DNA of 5,228 nt from Nitrospirota bacterium (GCA_030600405.1 JAUVMD010000125.1:1-5228); one strand, 5' to 3'; shown: positions 1 to 4,964, counted from the first letter of the stretch. Program-made: numbers and translations. The notes: generated by a model from the sequence alone, not told the origin.

Positions 1-51
1 ACCAGTACCGACGATAGACATCTCCTCGAGATTGCCGCAAAGCTCCTCTAA
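1..51 (+). CDS. Possible C-terminal end of an unidentified gene (5' end outside window)
   Basis: Frame 1 reads TSTDDRHLLEIAAKLL and stops at a TAA at 49-51. The peptide has the look of an amphipathic C-terminal helix, and a gene ending here would be convergent with the 104-1156 gene, a layout seen repeatedly in this window. Against it, only 16 codons are visible and the other frames here are also open: the antisense frame reads without a stop from about position 127 to the window edge. No family can be named. This is an inference from codon pattern and gene layout only; sequence to the left of the window would settle it. Confidence 0.3.
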   Translation, partial: TSTDDRHLLEIAAKLL

Positions 52-98
52 GCGCGCTGGGAACCGCACCGATTGGGTAAATCGAAACGGGAGGGCAT

Positions 99-118
99 TC
101 GGGTCAATTGCGACCCGA
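99..118. repeat. Perfect 7-bp inverted repeat at the 3' end of the MscK-like gene
   Basis: TCGGGTC (99-105) and GACCCGA (112-118) are perfect inverted arms around a 6-nt loop, AATTGC. The structure overlaps the TGA stop codon of the - strand gene (104-106). Neither strand has a T-run after the stem, so it is not a canonical intrinsic terminator, although it could serve as a 3' end barrier for the mRNA. It lies exactly where the reading frame of the gene appears disturbed. Confidence 0.5.
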
Positions 119-1156
119 TACCTGGCTCATACCAACCAGTTCCATCCTTTGCTTGGATATCTGATAATTATCATGGAGTCGTTCCGTCTCCTTGAGTACA
201 TCGTCTTTTCTATTTATCAGGTCCTCAAGGTGAGTCGCCAAAAAAGAAATGTCTTCGCTCAATGCAGCATTTTTCTCGGCCAACCCTTGGACCAGAGCAT
301 GCTTTCCTTTAGCCAATTGCTGGGCCACCTGTGTTTCTACCTGGGTTTTTTTTGCCTGGGCGATATGGAGTTCACCCAACTTTTCTTGAAGTTTGTGAAC
401 ACGTGCTTCGACCGGCTTGATTCCCCATGTCTGTTGGTCTATGTATGCCTTTAGGAGATCTATGCGCATGGGTTGGCTGAGCAACTCGTTGTCAAGCAAT
501 TTTATTTCTGAGCGAAGCGCCAGTTCCTCGGTAACAAGCAACCAACGCCGAACCTCCTTCTCCTGGGGTGATTCGGTCTTGGGAGCGGGCATTTGGATTT
601 CGTCGGAAATTTTTGCCTGCCGCCCCTTTGCCTCGACGAGCCTTTTCTGAACGACAGCCGGGCGGTTCAACATAATCCTTAATTGCTCTTTTGCGTCGGA
701 AAGCTTGGCCAGAATCGCGGCAAAATTGGCATCCTCCTGGTGCAAAAGCTGTTCGATCTCAGGTAACGGCGTATCCTTGGTTATTTTCAATTTCAAATCA
801 GATAAAGGATCCTTTGAAGATTCCTTCGCCTGTTCGAGCTTCTCAAAAATTTTCCTGGTTTGCTCCGGCGCAGTAGTCCTGGATTTTAAAAACTCTTCTG
901 CGGTCTTTTGGTTGGAGGCCGCCATCTCCAAATTACTGAGTGCCGTTCGATAGCGATTGGTCAATTTTCCTTTAGTGCTCTCATCAAGGTCGACGTTCGC
1001 CTCGACCTCCTTGATTTTTGCTCTGAGGACTGCCGCCGAAACAGGAGCTTGCGAAGCTACCTGACCCGCAGGTTGATCCGCTGGAAAAGCTGTATTGAAA
1101 GGGATGAAGAGGGTAAGGAGAATTGTGAGTAGCACGGGGAAAGATAATGGTTTCAT
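104..1156 (-). CDS. Exported MscK/MscS-porin-type coiled-coil protein, apparently truncated before the channel domain
   Basis: The 350-residue product starts with a signal peptide (hydrophobic core about residues 6-20, likely cleavage near TAFPA-D27). The remainder is a long charged, Leu/Ala-rich coiled coil. From residue 43 the spacing and motifs (LRAKIKEVEANVDLDES, then a Tyr-Ala-Leu-Ser-Asn-Leu stretch) resemble the periplasmic MscS_porin domain of MscK (KefA)-type mechanosensitive channels. Such channels are usually around 1,000 residues or more, with membrane helices and an MscS pore domain at the C-terminus; none are encoded here. The frame stops after GMSQVSGRN, while the frame read from 122 down to 72 gives IGSQLTRMPSRFDLP, which fits the family's continuation. 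That implies a 1-nt loss near 123-125, followed by a TAG at 48-50. The gene is therefore probably a remnant, or else a stand-alone periplasmic protein. The start is supported by GAGGAG (1165-1170 on the complement) 8 nt upstream. No convincing promoter was found. Confidence 0.75.
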   Translation of the reverse strand: MKPLSFPVLLTILLTLFIPFNTAFPADQPAGQVASQAPVSAAVLRAKIKEVEANVDLDESTKGKLTNRYRTALSNLEMAASNQKTAEEFLKSRTTAPEQTRKIFEKLEQAKESSKDPLSDLKLKITKDTPLPEIEQLLHQEDANFAAILAKLSDAKEQLRIMLNRPAVVQKRLVEAKGRQAKISDEIQMPAPKTESPQEKEVRRWLLVTEELALRSEIKLLDNELLSQPMRIDLLKAYIDQQTWGIKPVEARVHKLQEKLGELHIAQAKKTQVETQVAQQLAKGKHALVQGLAEKNAALSEDISFLATHLEDLINRKDDVLKETERLHDNYQISKQRMELVGMSQVSGRN

Positions 1157-1430
1157 ACAGCAAACTCCTCAAATTCCTATGAAATAATTACCGACTGGCC
1201 TGGAAACGCCCTTTCGGGTGCTGTCAATCTGATGTGCCGGAAAAAACTTACCTCTTACCTTATCAGCTGGGCTAGTGACCTGCCCCTGTAAGTTGTATCA
1301 CATATTAAGTTAGAGTGTCTGCCTTGGGTTTGACGGCCTCCATGAATGGGGACTTTTAGGGCATCTCAAAGACCTCCAATTGAGGTAAGCCTTTAAAAAT
1401 AGTCGGTTACAAAATTTTTTGGTAGTCCCC

Positions 1431-1585
1431 GCCCTACTCGCCGTAGGGGCAATTTGGCCGCAACTCAGTTGGGCAAACCAACCTTTATCTTCGCACCATC
1501 TGCGTGTGTAGAGGCACTCCAGGTTCCCAGCAACCCGTGTGCCGCTCTAGACCCAACCGTGCAAGGCCCGGAGCTAATTTGGCCC
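1431..1585. other. Cluster of inverted repeats, possible structured RNA or decayed element
   Basis: Four dyads lie within 155 bp. CCCTAC (1432-1437) pairs with GTAGGG (1443-1448) over a 5-nt loop. GTTGG (1468-1472) pairs with CCAAC (1478-1482) over a 5-nt loop and is followed on the + strand by a T-rich stretch. TAGAGGCAC (1509-1517) pairs with GTGC plus CTCTA (1539-1549) with a 2-nt bulge, enclosing an inner GGTT/AACC stem (1522-1525 / 1532-1535). AAGGCC near 1562 pairs imperfectly with GGCCCTT near 1581. The strand of any transcript is unknown. No named RNA family was recognised, and short dyads also arise by chance, so this is only a candidate. Confidence 0.25.
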
Positions 1586-1595
1586 TTTCTCCTGT

Positions 1596-1601
1596 TATAC
1601 T
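1596..1601 (+). promoter_or_regulatory. -10 element of the 1608 gene, placing the start codon at the transcript start
   Basis: TATACT differs from the TATAAT consensus at one base and is separated by exactly 6 nt (GATTCT) from the ATG at 1608. Transcription normally starts about 7 nt after the hexamer, so the mRNA would begin at or next to the ATG. No Shine-Dalgarno is present and no good -35 is seen at 16-18 nt. Confidence 0.5.
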
Positions 1602-1607
1602 GATTCT

Positions 1608-1991
1608 ATGAAATCAGAGAGAAAATTTAAAATTGTGGCTTTTGTTTTGAGTCTCTTGTTATTGATGGGAGTGTTGGTGATGTTGTATCTAAAGGATTCC
1701 AAAACGGTGCAACAGGCCATTGTCGTGAGGGCTTATTTTGTCAACTTTTGCATGGAGAACGCCCGCTATCTTTCAAAGGATGAGTTTGATCAACGATTCC
1801 CAAAACTGGCCGCCGATCCCGACTGGTTCTACTGGCCGAGCGAAGACTTGAAAAGCGGCACCTTTCAGTATCCGATGACCCTCCCCCTCTCCTCCGCCCC
1901 CGGCAATTCCAAATTCTCGGAATTCATGCCCATCATTTATTCCTACGCCGTCCGCAACCCCTGCCAGACATTCTCCAGGGAGCTTCTTTAA
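1608..1991 (+). CDS. Small membrane-anchored protein of unknown function
   Basis: I do not recognise this 127-residue protein. Residues 1-8 are basic (MKSERKFK), residues 9-28 form one strongly hydrophobic helix, and the following Lys-Asp-rich boundary suggests an uncleaved N-terminal anchor with residues 30-127 facing the periplasm. The soluble part contains an aromatic cluster (DWFYW, residues 72-76), a Pro/Ser-rich stretch (residues 89-98) and two cysteines (C48, C119) that could form a disulfide. It is convergent with the DCC thiol oxidoreductase gene, ending 21 nt from that gene's end, but convergent genes are not co-transcribed, so no functional link follows. The ATG has no Shine-Dalgarno and lies 6 nt after a -10 hexamer. 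Coding status is supported by frame length, the anchor topology and natural amino-acid composition. Confidence 0.75.
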   Translation: MKSERKFKIVAFVLSLLLLMGVLVMLYLKDSKTVQQAIVVRAYFVNFCMENARYLSKDEFDQRFPKLAADPDWFYWPSEDLKSGTFQYPMTLPLSSAPGNSKFSEFMPIIYSYAVRNPCQTFSRELL

Positions 1992-2032
1992 ACCGATCCT
2001 AATTATTTAGTTTTAACTGTAAAACCGATCCT
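1990..2032. repeat. 11-bp direct repeat flanking the convergent gene ends
   Basis: AAACCGATCCT occurs at 1990-2000 and again at 2022-2032, 32 bp apart start to start. The first copy overlaps the TAA stop of the 1608 gene and the second lies in the last codons of the DCC gene. The AT-rich spacer contains the DCC stop codon. It could be a small tandem or slippage duplication, or chance; no terminator-like hairpin is evident between the genes. Confidence 0.5.
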
Positions 2033-2444
2033 CATATTCAGTATCGGGTATACGACAGGTGTCGTATTTGCCGAACCAGCGGTAGCGGTTTTTTGCAACA
2101 ACATCGTAAAACGTGTCACGGATGAAACGAGGAATAATTAGAGCAATCATGCACAGAGGCCATGCCCCGCCGAGATATTTTGAAATCCGGATGATGGCGG
2201 TGGATTTTCCAGTCAACCGCGCGCCCTCCAACAGCATGATGGAATCCAGCGGATCGGAATGTTTTCCATATTTCTTTAAAATAGCCCGGCCGTATTCCGA
2301 CTGCAGGGGGGCCAATTTCAATAGTCCTTTACGGTCGACTCGTAGAATGAAATTTACACTCCCGTTACAGAGCTTGCACACCCCGTCAAACAGCACCACC
2401 GGAGGAGAAAAGATCTCTTCTTTTGGGATAGGGTGTCTGGACAT
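2013..2444 (-). CDS. DCC-family thiol-disulfide oxidoreductase (DUF393 / YuxK-like)
   Basis: The 143-residue protein has the family hallmark near its N-terminus: VVLFDGVCKLCNGSVNF (residues 16-32), in which D20-x-x-C23-x-x-C26 gives the family its DCC name and places a CxxC redox pair at the start of a thioredoxin-like fold. The conserved C-terminal block follows: Tyr-Asp-Val-Val-Ala-x-x-Arg-Tyr-x-Trp-Phe-Gly-Lys (residues 113-126), then D128-T-C130-x-x-P133. Length matches typical members (about 130-145 residues). There is no signal peptide, so a cytoplasmic or membrane-associated location is likely; residues 91-107 are hydrophobic but short. Family members are predicted thiol-disulfide oxidoreductases whose partners are mostly unknown. 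The ATG lies 6 nt after a perfect TATAAT, with no Shine-Dalgarno at the usual spacing; an AGGAGG (complement of 2469-2474) lies too far upstream and serves no in-frame start. Confidence 0.92.
   Translation of the reverse strand: MSRHPIPKEEIFSPPVVLFDGVCKLCNGSVNFILRVDRKGLLKLAPLQSEYGRAILKKYGKHSDPLDSIMLLEGARLTGKSTAIIRISKYLGGAWPLCMIALIIPRFIRDTFYDVVAKNRYRWFGKYDTCRIPDTEYEDRFYS
2050..2067. repeat. 18-bp near-perfect palindrome inside the DCC gene
   Basis: ATACGACA (2050-2057) and TGTCGTAT (2060-2067) are perfect inverted arms separated by GG. The dyad lies over the codons for the conserved Asp-Thr-Cys-Arg-Ile segment of the DCC protein, so it may simply reflect coding constraint. The shape resembles an operator half-site pair, but its place near the 3' end of a gene gives no obvious regulatory role. 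Confidence 0.45.
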
Positions 2445-2450
2445 ACGGTT

Positions 2451-2456
2451 ATTATA
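2451..2456 (-). promoter_or_regulatory. Consensus TATAAT -10 element of the DCC gene
   Basis: The complement reads TATAAT, a perfect match, followed by AACCGT and then the ATG at 2444. The expected transcription start falls on the start codon, so the mRNA is predicted to be leaderless. At 16-18 nt upstream the hexamers (such as CGGATA) do not resemble TTGACA. Confidence 0.6.
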
Positions 2457-2496
2457 CCCTTATCCAATCCTCCTATCCGGTTGTTCCTCTCAAAAT

Positions 2497-2526
2497 TTGT
2501 TTAATTTTGTGGATTAATCCTTTAAT
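2497..2526 (+). promoter_or_regulatory. Possible promoter of the DUF3185 gene
   Basis: TTGTTT (2497-2502) and TTTAAT (2521-2526) are separated by 18 nt. Each matches consensus only in part. The predicted start near 2533 would give a leader of about 36 nt carrying the Shine-Dalgarno site. It lies in the divergent region shared with the DCC gene. Confidence 0.3.
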
Positions 2527-2555
2527 CTAAACATGTCTTTTGCCAATACTGAACC

Positions 2556-2567
2556 AAGAGGAGAGGG
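2556..2567 (+). promoter_or_regulatory. Strong Shine-Dalgarno that fixes the start of the DUF3185 gene
   Basis: AAGAGGAGAGGG precedes the ATG at 2569, with AGGAG 5 nt away. This favours the internal ATG over the in-frame ATG at 2533, which has no ribosome-binding site and would add 12 residues that are not hydrophobic. Confidence 0.75.
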
Positions 2568-2568
2568 C

Positions 2569-2769
2569 ATGAAAAATAAAGCACAAGGAATCGTCATGCT
2601 GGCGGCGGGAGGCGCGCTGTTGTTCTGGGGCTACAATATTACCCAATCGGTTTCCTCTAAATTGAATCAGGCACTGAACGGCGCCCCGCCCGATAAAGCC
2701 ATGGTGATGATGGTCCTCGGTGGCCTGTGCGCGGCCTTTGGATTTTTCAAACTATTCAAACTGCGGTAA
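2569..2769 (+). CDS. DUF3185-type small membrane protein
   Basis: The 66-residue protein has two hydrophobic helices: about residues 7-24 (GIVMLAAGGALLFWGYN) and 45-61 (MVMMVLGGLCAAFGFFK). They flank a polar loop with a Ser-Val-Ser-Ser element and a Gly-Ala-Pro-Pro-Asp-Lys turn. This order of helix, Gly-x-Asn-x-x-x-Ser-x-x-Ser, Gly-x-x-x-Asp-Lys and Gly-rich second helix is the pattern of the DUF3185 family of small inner-membrane proteins, whose function is unknown. The basic ends (MKNK and the terminal KLR) suggest that both termini are cytoplasmic. It stands between the divergent DCC gene and the cupin gene; the 151-bp gap after it holds a separate promoter candidate, so the two + strand genes need not be co-transcribed. 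Confidence 0.82.
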   Translation: MKNKAQGIVMLAAGGALLFWGYNITQSVSSKLNQALNGAPPDKAMVMMVLGGLCAAFGFFKLFKLR

Positions 2770-2844
2770 ATATTTTCCGATTCGACCCCTCCACCCATCC
2801 CGCCACCAGCCCGACGGTTTTTGTTTCTCCGTCTCATTCGAGTC

Positions 2845-2853
2845 TGGTATTAT
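2845..2853 (+). promoter_or_regulatory. Extended -10 promoter candidate upstream of the cupin gene
   Basis: TGGTATTAT combines a TGn extension (2845-2847) with TATTAT (2848-2853), one base from consensus. No TTGACA-like hexamer lies at 17 nt, as is common for extended -10 promoters. Transcription would start near 2860, giving a leader of about 60 nt before the cupin gene. Confidence 0.4.
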
Positions 2854-2920
2854 TGTTCCAATGATTTCGTAAACTTCAAACCAAACTCTAATTATCCTTA
2901 CAATTATTCAAGGAAACATT

Positions 2921-3280
2921 ATGCCTGAATTTATTGATTCGCCCAAAATTATTGAAGCGATAGGGAATGTGCCGAAGATCATCAAGGAATTCATCGGTTG
3001 CGTGAACAGCAACACGAAGGAGATCAGCATTGCCAAAATGGAAAGTCCTGCGGACTGGAAGGAGCCCGGGCAAACGCCGGAGTTCGATGAGTACACCGTA
3101 GTGCTCAAGGGCACCCTGTTTATGGAAACGAAGGAAAAGATTTTCGAAGTCAACGCTGGGCAGGCAATCATGGCTCATAAAGGGGAATGGGTGCGCTACA
3201 GCACACCGGGCGGGGCGGAATATATCGCGGTCTGCATACCAGCCTTTACGCCCGATGCTGTCAACCGTGATGCGAAGTAG
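2921..3280 (+). CDS. Cupin-fold protein lacking the usual metal ligands
   Basis: The 119-residue protein is a small single-domain cupin. The first cupin motif is at residues 50-69 (PGQTPEFDEYTVVLKGTLF, leading to E69), and the second is at 79-96 (AGQAIMAHKGEWVRYSTP). The canonical metal-binding HxH of motif 1 is replaced by Thr-Pro-Glu-Phe-Asp-Glu, and the His of motif 2 is replaced by Arg (R92). E54, D56, E57 and H86 remain as possible ligands, but the protein may instead bind a small molecule without metal. There is no signal peptide, so it is cytoplasmic. The start is supported by AAGGA (2910-2914), 6 nt before the ATG. The substrate is unknown; the neighbours give no pathway. It ends 9 bp from the convergent membrane-protein gene. 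Confidence 0.88.
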   Translation: MPEFIDSPKIIEAIGNVPKIIKEFIGCVNSNTKEISIAKMESPADWKEPGQTPEFDEYTVVLKGTLFMETKEKIFEVNAGQAIMAHKGEWVRYSTPGGAEYIAVCIPAFTPDAVNRDAK

Positions 3281-3289
3281 CGGTTAAGA

Positions 3290-3676
3290 TTACATGGGTT
3301 GTTTGTCGCCCAGTGAATAACGAATCACGTCCACAAAGTCGATCGCCAAAGACAACCCATTCACAGCTATTGCAGAGATCAGCCAGTATTGGAACCACCC
3401 TTCCGTGTTCCCAACCACCTGGGCATACCAGACGACCTGTGGAGTCCAGGCAATCAGATGCCCCAGTCCCAATAGGCGGACAAATCCCTTTTTGACATAA
3501 ATGCCCCACATAATCAAAAAGGCGGCCATCATACAGATCAGGGCCAACTGGCCTTCCGCAGTGCGAATGAAAAACAGGCCGCCCCCTATGTTGACCAGAA
3601 TCAACAATCCCATCCACAAATTCCAGGGGAACTTCATCCCTAAAACTTTCTTATTAAACTCAATCATGGATTTCAT
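3290..3676 (-). CDS. Four-helix integral membrane protein of unknown function
   Basis: The 128-residue protein has four predicted membrane helices at about residues 17-37, 43-61, 66-87 and 94-113, with basic residues at K9, K10, K15 and at K62, K63, R67 that suggest cytoplasmic ends and a cytoplasmic loop. It carries a motif-like segment, GFVRLLGLGHLIAWTPQVVW (64-83), with a histidine at the membrane boundary, and an acidic Asp-Phe-Val-Asp pair (113-116) followed by RYSLG. I have the impression of a widespread hypothetical family with a similar FVRLLGLGH element, but no function can be assigned. The start is well supported: AAGGAG (complement of 3682-3687) lies 5 nt upstream of the ATG. It is convergent with the cupin gene and divergent from tag. 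No strong promoter was seen in the 112 bp shared with tag. Confidence 0.85.
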   Translation of the reverse strand: MKSMIEFNKKVLGMKFPWNLWMGLLILVNIGGGLFFIRTAEGQLALICMMAAFLIMWGIYVKKGFVRLLGLGHLIAWTPQVVWYAQVVGNTEGWFQYWLISAIAVNGLSLAIDFVDVIRYSLGDKQPM

Positions 3677-3749
3677 ATCAGCTCCTTACCATTACCGGGC
3701 CTAGTATTTTAGTCTTTTGAAGGGAATGAAACTTACAAGAAAATCTCCC

Positions 3750-3778
3750 GTGACATGTAGGGTCATTCTCTATAAAAT
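3750..3778 (+). promoter_or_regulatory. Probable tag promoter
   Basis: GTGACA (3750-3755) and TAAAAT (3773-3778) are separated by the ideal 17 nt; each differs from consensus at one position. An overlapping TATAAA lies at 3771-3776. The predicted start near 3785 leaves only about 4 nt before the ATG at 3789, so the transcript would be nearly leaderless. It also argues against the upstream in-frame starts at 3717 (TTG) and 3726 (ATG), which would lie before the transcript start. Confidence 0.55.
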
Positions 3779-3788
3779 TGGGTTTTCC

Positions 3789-4370
3789 ATGGAAAGAGAG
3801 ACCGCTTTGAAAACACGATGTGAATGGGTTGGCTCCAAAAATCCCCTGATGGTGACTTATCATGACCGGGAGTGGGGCAAACCCGTAAAAAACGACCGCA
3901 AATTGTTTGAATTCCTTATCCTCGAAGGGGCGCAAGCTGGGCTGTCTTGGGAAACTATTCTCAACCGACGAGATAACTACCGCAATATTTTTAAGGGATT
4001 CGATCCGGAAAAATTGGCCCGCCTGACCGATAAGCAATTGGAAACCATTTTGAAAAATCCGGGCATTATCCGCAACCAGCTCAAGGTCTATTCCGTACGG
4101 CTTAACGCCCGCGTCTACCTGGAGATTCGGAAAGAATTCGGTACCTTCAGCAAGTATTGTTGGTCCTTTATCAGGGGTAAATCCATCCATAATAAATGGA
4201 AAAAACTTTCCGAGATCCCAGCCACCACCCCCGAAAGCGACGCCATGAGTAAGGATATGAAAAAACGGGGATTCAAATTCGTCGGCAGCACCATCTGCTA
4301 CGCCTTCATGCAGGCTACGGGAATGGTGAACGATCACACAGTGAATTGTTTTCGATACACAATAAAATAA
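3789..4370 (+). CDS. tag: DNA-3-methyladenine glycosylase I
   Basis: Tag excises 3-methyladenine from alkylated DNA, the first step of base excision repair, in the cytoplasm. The 193-residue product aligns with E. coli Tag over its whole length. It has RCEWVG near the N-terminus, YHDREWG at 24-30, and LEGAQAGLSW at 45-54 containing E46 (E38 of E. coli) and W54. The C-terminal block is KKRGFKFVGSTICYAFMQATG followed by NDHTVNC. The structural zinc ligands are all present: C11, H25, H183 and C187. The frame is open further upstream (TTG 3717, ATG 3726), but family proteins start just before the RCxWV motif and a promoter overlaps the upstream part, so the ATG at 3789 is chosen. It has no Shine-Dalgarno. 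A weak terminator-like hairpin follows. It appears to be a single-gene unit. Confidence 0.95.
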   Translation: MERETALKTRCEWVGSKNPLMVTYHDREWGKPVKNDRKLFEFLILEGAQAGLSWETILNRRDNYRNIFKGFDPEKLARLTDKQLETILKNPGIIRNQLKVYSVRLNARVYLEIRKEFGTFSKYCWSFIRGKSIHNKWKKLSEIPATTPESDAMSKDMKKRGFKFVGSTICYAFMQATGMVNDHTVNCFRYTIK

Positions 4371-4400
4371 ATCATCGGCCCATGGTTATTTTTTAGCCTT

Positions 4401-4429
4401 AACCCTTTCACAAACGGGTTTTTCTTGTT
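4401..4429 (+). terminator. Weak intrinsic terminator after tag
   Basis: AACCC (4401-4405) pairs with GGGTT (4416-4420) over a 10-nt loop and is followed by TTTCTTGTT. The stem is only 5 bp, so it is weak, but the position 30 bp after the tag stop and the T-rich tail fit a rho-independent terminator. Confidence 0.4.
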
Positions 4430-4497
4430 GTATTATAGGGTCTAAAATTTACCTTTATCTGGATTATTAATCACCGGACCGCCTCGCGATCTATTTC

Positions 4498-4503
4498 TAT
4501 AAA
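4498..4503 (+). promoter_or_regulatory. -10 candidate for the lipoprotein gene
   Basis: TATAAA lies 11 nt before the ATG at 4515, predicting a leader of about 5 nt with no Shine-Dalgarno. No good -35 hexamer is present at 16-18 nt. The sequence around it is AT-rich, so chance is not excluded. A second candidate (TATTAT, 4431-4436) would give a longer leader, still without a Shine-Dalgarno next to the ATG. Confidence 0.35.
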
Positions 4504-4514
4504 TATGCCGAGCT

Positions 4515-4964
4515 ATGAATCCAAACCATATTATCAAATCAGTCAGTCATTTTCAATTCACCTTAAGAGAAACCCTGGCAATCATTTTAGTTGTATTGTG
4601 CTCATCATTGATATCTTCCTGTGGAAGCGGCGACGCCAAACTGCAGGTCAAGAAATTTTGCGTCCAAGTTAAAATTGGGGAATCAATTATGAATGTTGTG
4701 GCCCGCGCGGGAAAAGTGGAATTCGATAAATACTGGCTGGAAAAATTTGACAAGGAGCCTTCCAAGGGTGAGATCATCGGCATCATTCGACCCCGGGACT
4801 TTGAAAAGAAAACTGAAAAGTTGAAAAAATTGAAGGACCCTAAAACCTGGGATCATGGCCAGTTCAATGCCATGATTCAGGAATTCGGCTTCTCCCGCTA
4901 TGTCTGCTCGGTTGATTTTACCAAGGGCAAAGTTCTCAAAAAAAAGGTTCTTTCCGTAGATTAG
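4515..4964 (+). CDS. Lipoprotein with BamE/SmpA-like features
   Basis: The 149-residue protein has a lipoprotein signal: a rather long polar N-region (1-20), a hydrophobic core (21-33) and the lipobox ISSC with lipidated C36, followed by GSGD. After lipidation it would sit in the inner or outer membrane. The mature part starts with a segment shaped like the BamE/SmpA fold (KIGESIMNVVARAGKVEFD, about 53-71: a Lys-Ile-Gly-x-Ser, then a helix, then a Gly). It ends with a hydrophobic-alternating strand and turn (RYVCSVDFTKGKVLKKKVL) like the family's final Phe-x-x-Gly-Lys-Val strand. This resemblance is my inference and is weak. Two mature cysteines, one in KKFC and one in RYVC, could be disulfide bonded. 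The middle is very Lys-rich (residues 94-109). The gene is convergent with rpoB, with 120 bp between them. No Shine-Dalgarno is seen. Confidence 0.8.
   Translation: MNPNHIIKSVSHFQFTLRETLAIILVVLCSSLISSCGSGDAKLQVKKFCVQVKIGESIMNVVARAGKVEFDKYWLEKFDKEPSKGEIIGIIRPRDFEKKTEKLKKLKDPKTWDHGQFNAMIQEFGFSRYVCSVDFTKGKVLKKKVLSVD

Larger units (their letters stand above)
1157..1607. other. 451-bp intergenic region without a credible gene
   Basis: This stretch separates two divergent genes. All frames are broken by stops or lack a start; the longest open stretch (1310-1546 on the complement, 79 codons) has no start codon and a Trp/Cys/Arg-rich composition unlike a real protein. The left end holds the Shine-Dalgarno of the MscK-like gene, and the right end holds the -10 element of the 1608 gene. 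The right half is rich in short inverted repeats, described separately. No tRNA, insertion-sequence end or known riboswitch was recognised. Confidence 0.6.

Noticed and set aside
32..454. 140-codon open frame on the + strand
   Set aside because: It lies almost entirely antisense to the MscK-like gene, which has a signal peptide, Shine-Dalgarno and family resemblance; its own protein has no recognisable pattern.
1222..1227. Perfect TTGACA on the - strand upstream of the MscK-like gene
   Set aside because: No -10-like hexamer occurs 16-18 nt downstream; the nearest AT-rich hexamer is about 31 nt away.
1310..1546. 79-codon stop-free stretch on the - strand in the intergenic region
   Set aside because: No start codon with a ribosome-binding site, and composition rich in Trp, Cys and Arg; it fits a chance open frame.
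2113..2517. 134-codon + strand frame opposite the DCC gene
   Set aside because: The DCC gene has clear catalytic and family motifs; this frame is its antisense image.
2813..2833. GACGG ... CCGTC inverted repeat after the DUF3185 gene
   Set aside because: The loop is 11 nt, the T-run lies in the loop rather than after the stem, and the stem is only 5 bp, so it is not a credible terminator.
3263..3285. AACCG ... CGGTT dyad between the cupin gene and the convergent membrane-protein gene
   Set aside because: Five base pairs around a 13-nt loop with no T-run on either strand; too weak to call a terminator.
3678..4337. 219-codon open frame antisense to tag
   Set aside because: It is a shadow of the strongly supported tag gene; the predicted protein resembles no family and the frame has no ribosome-binding site.
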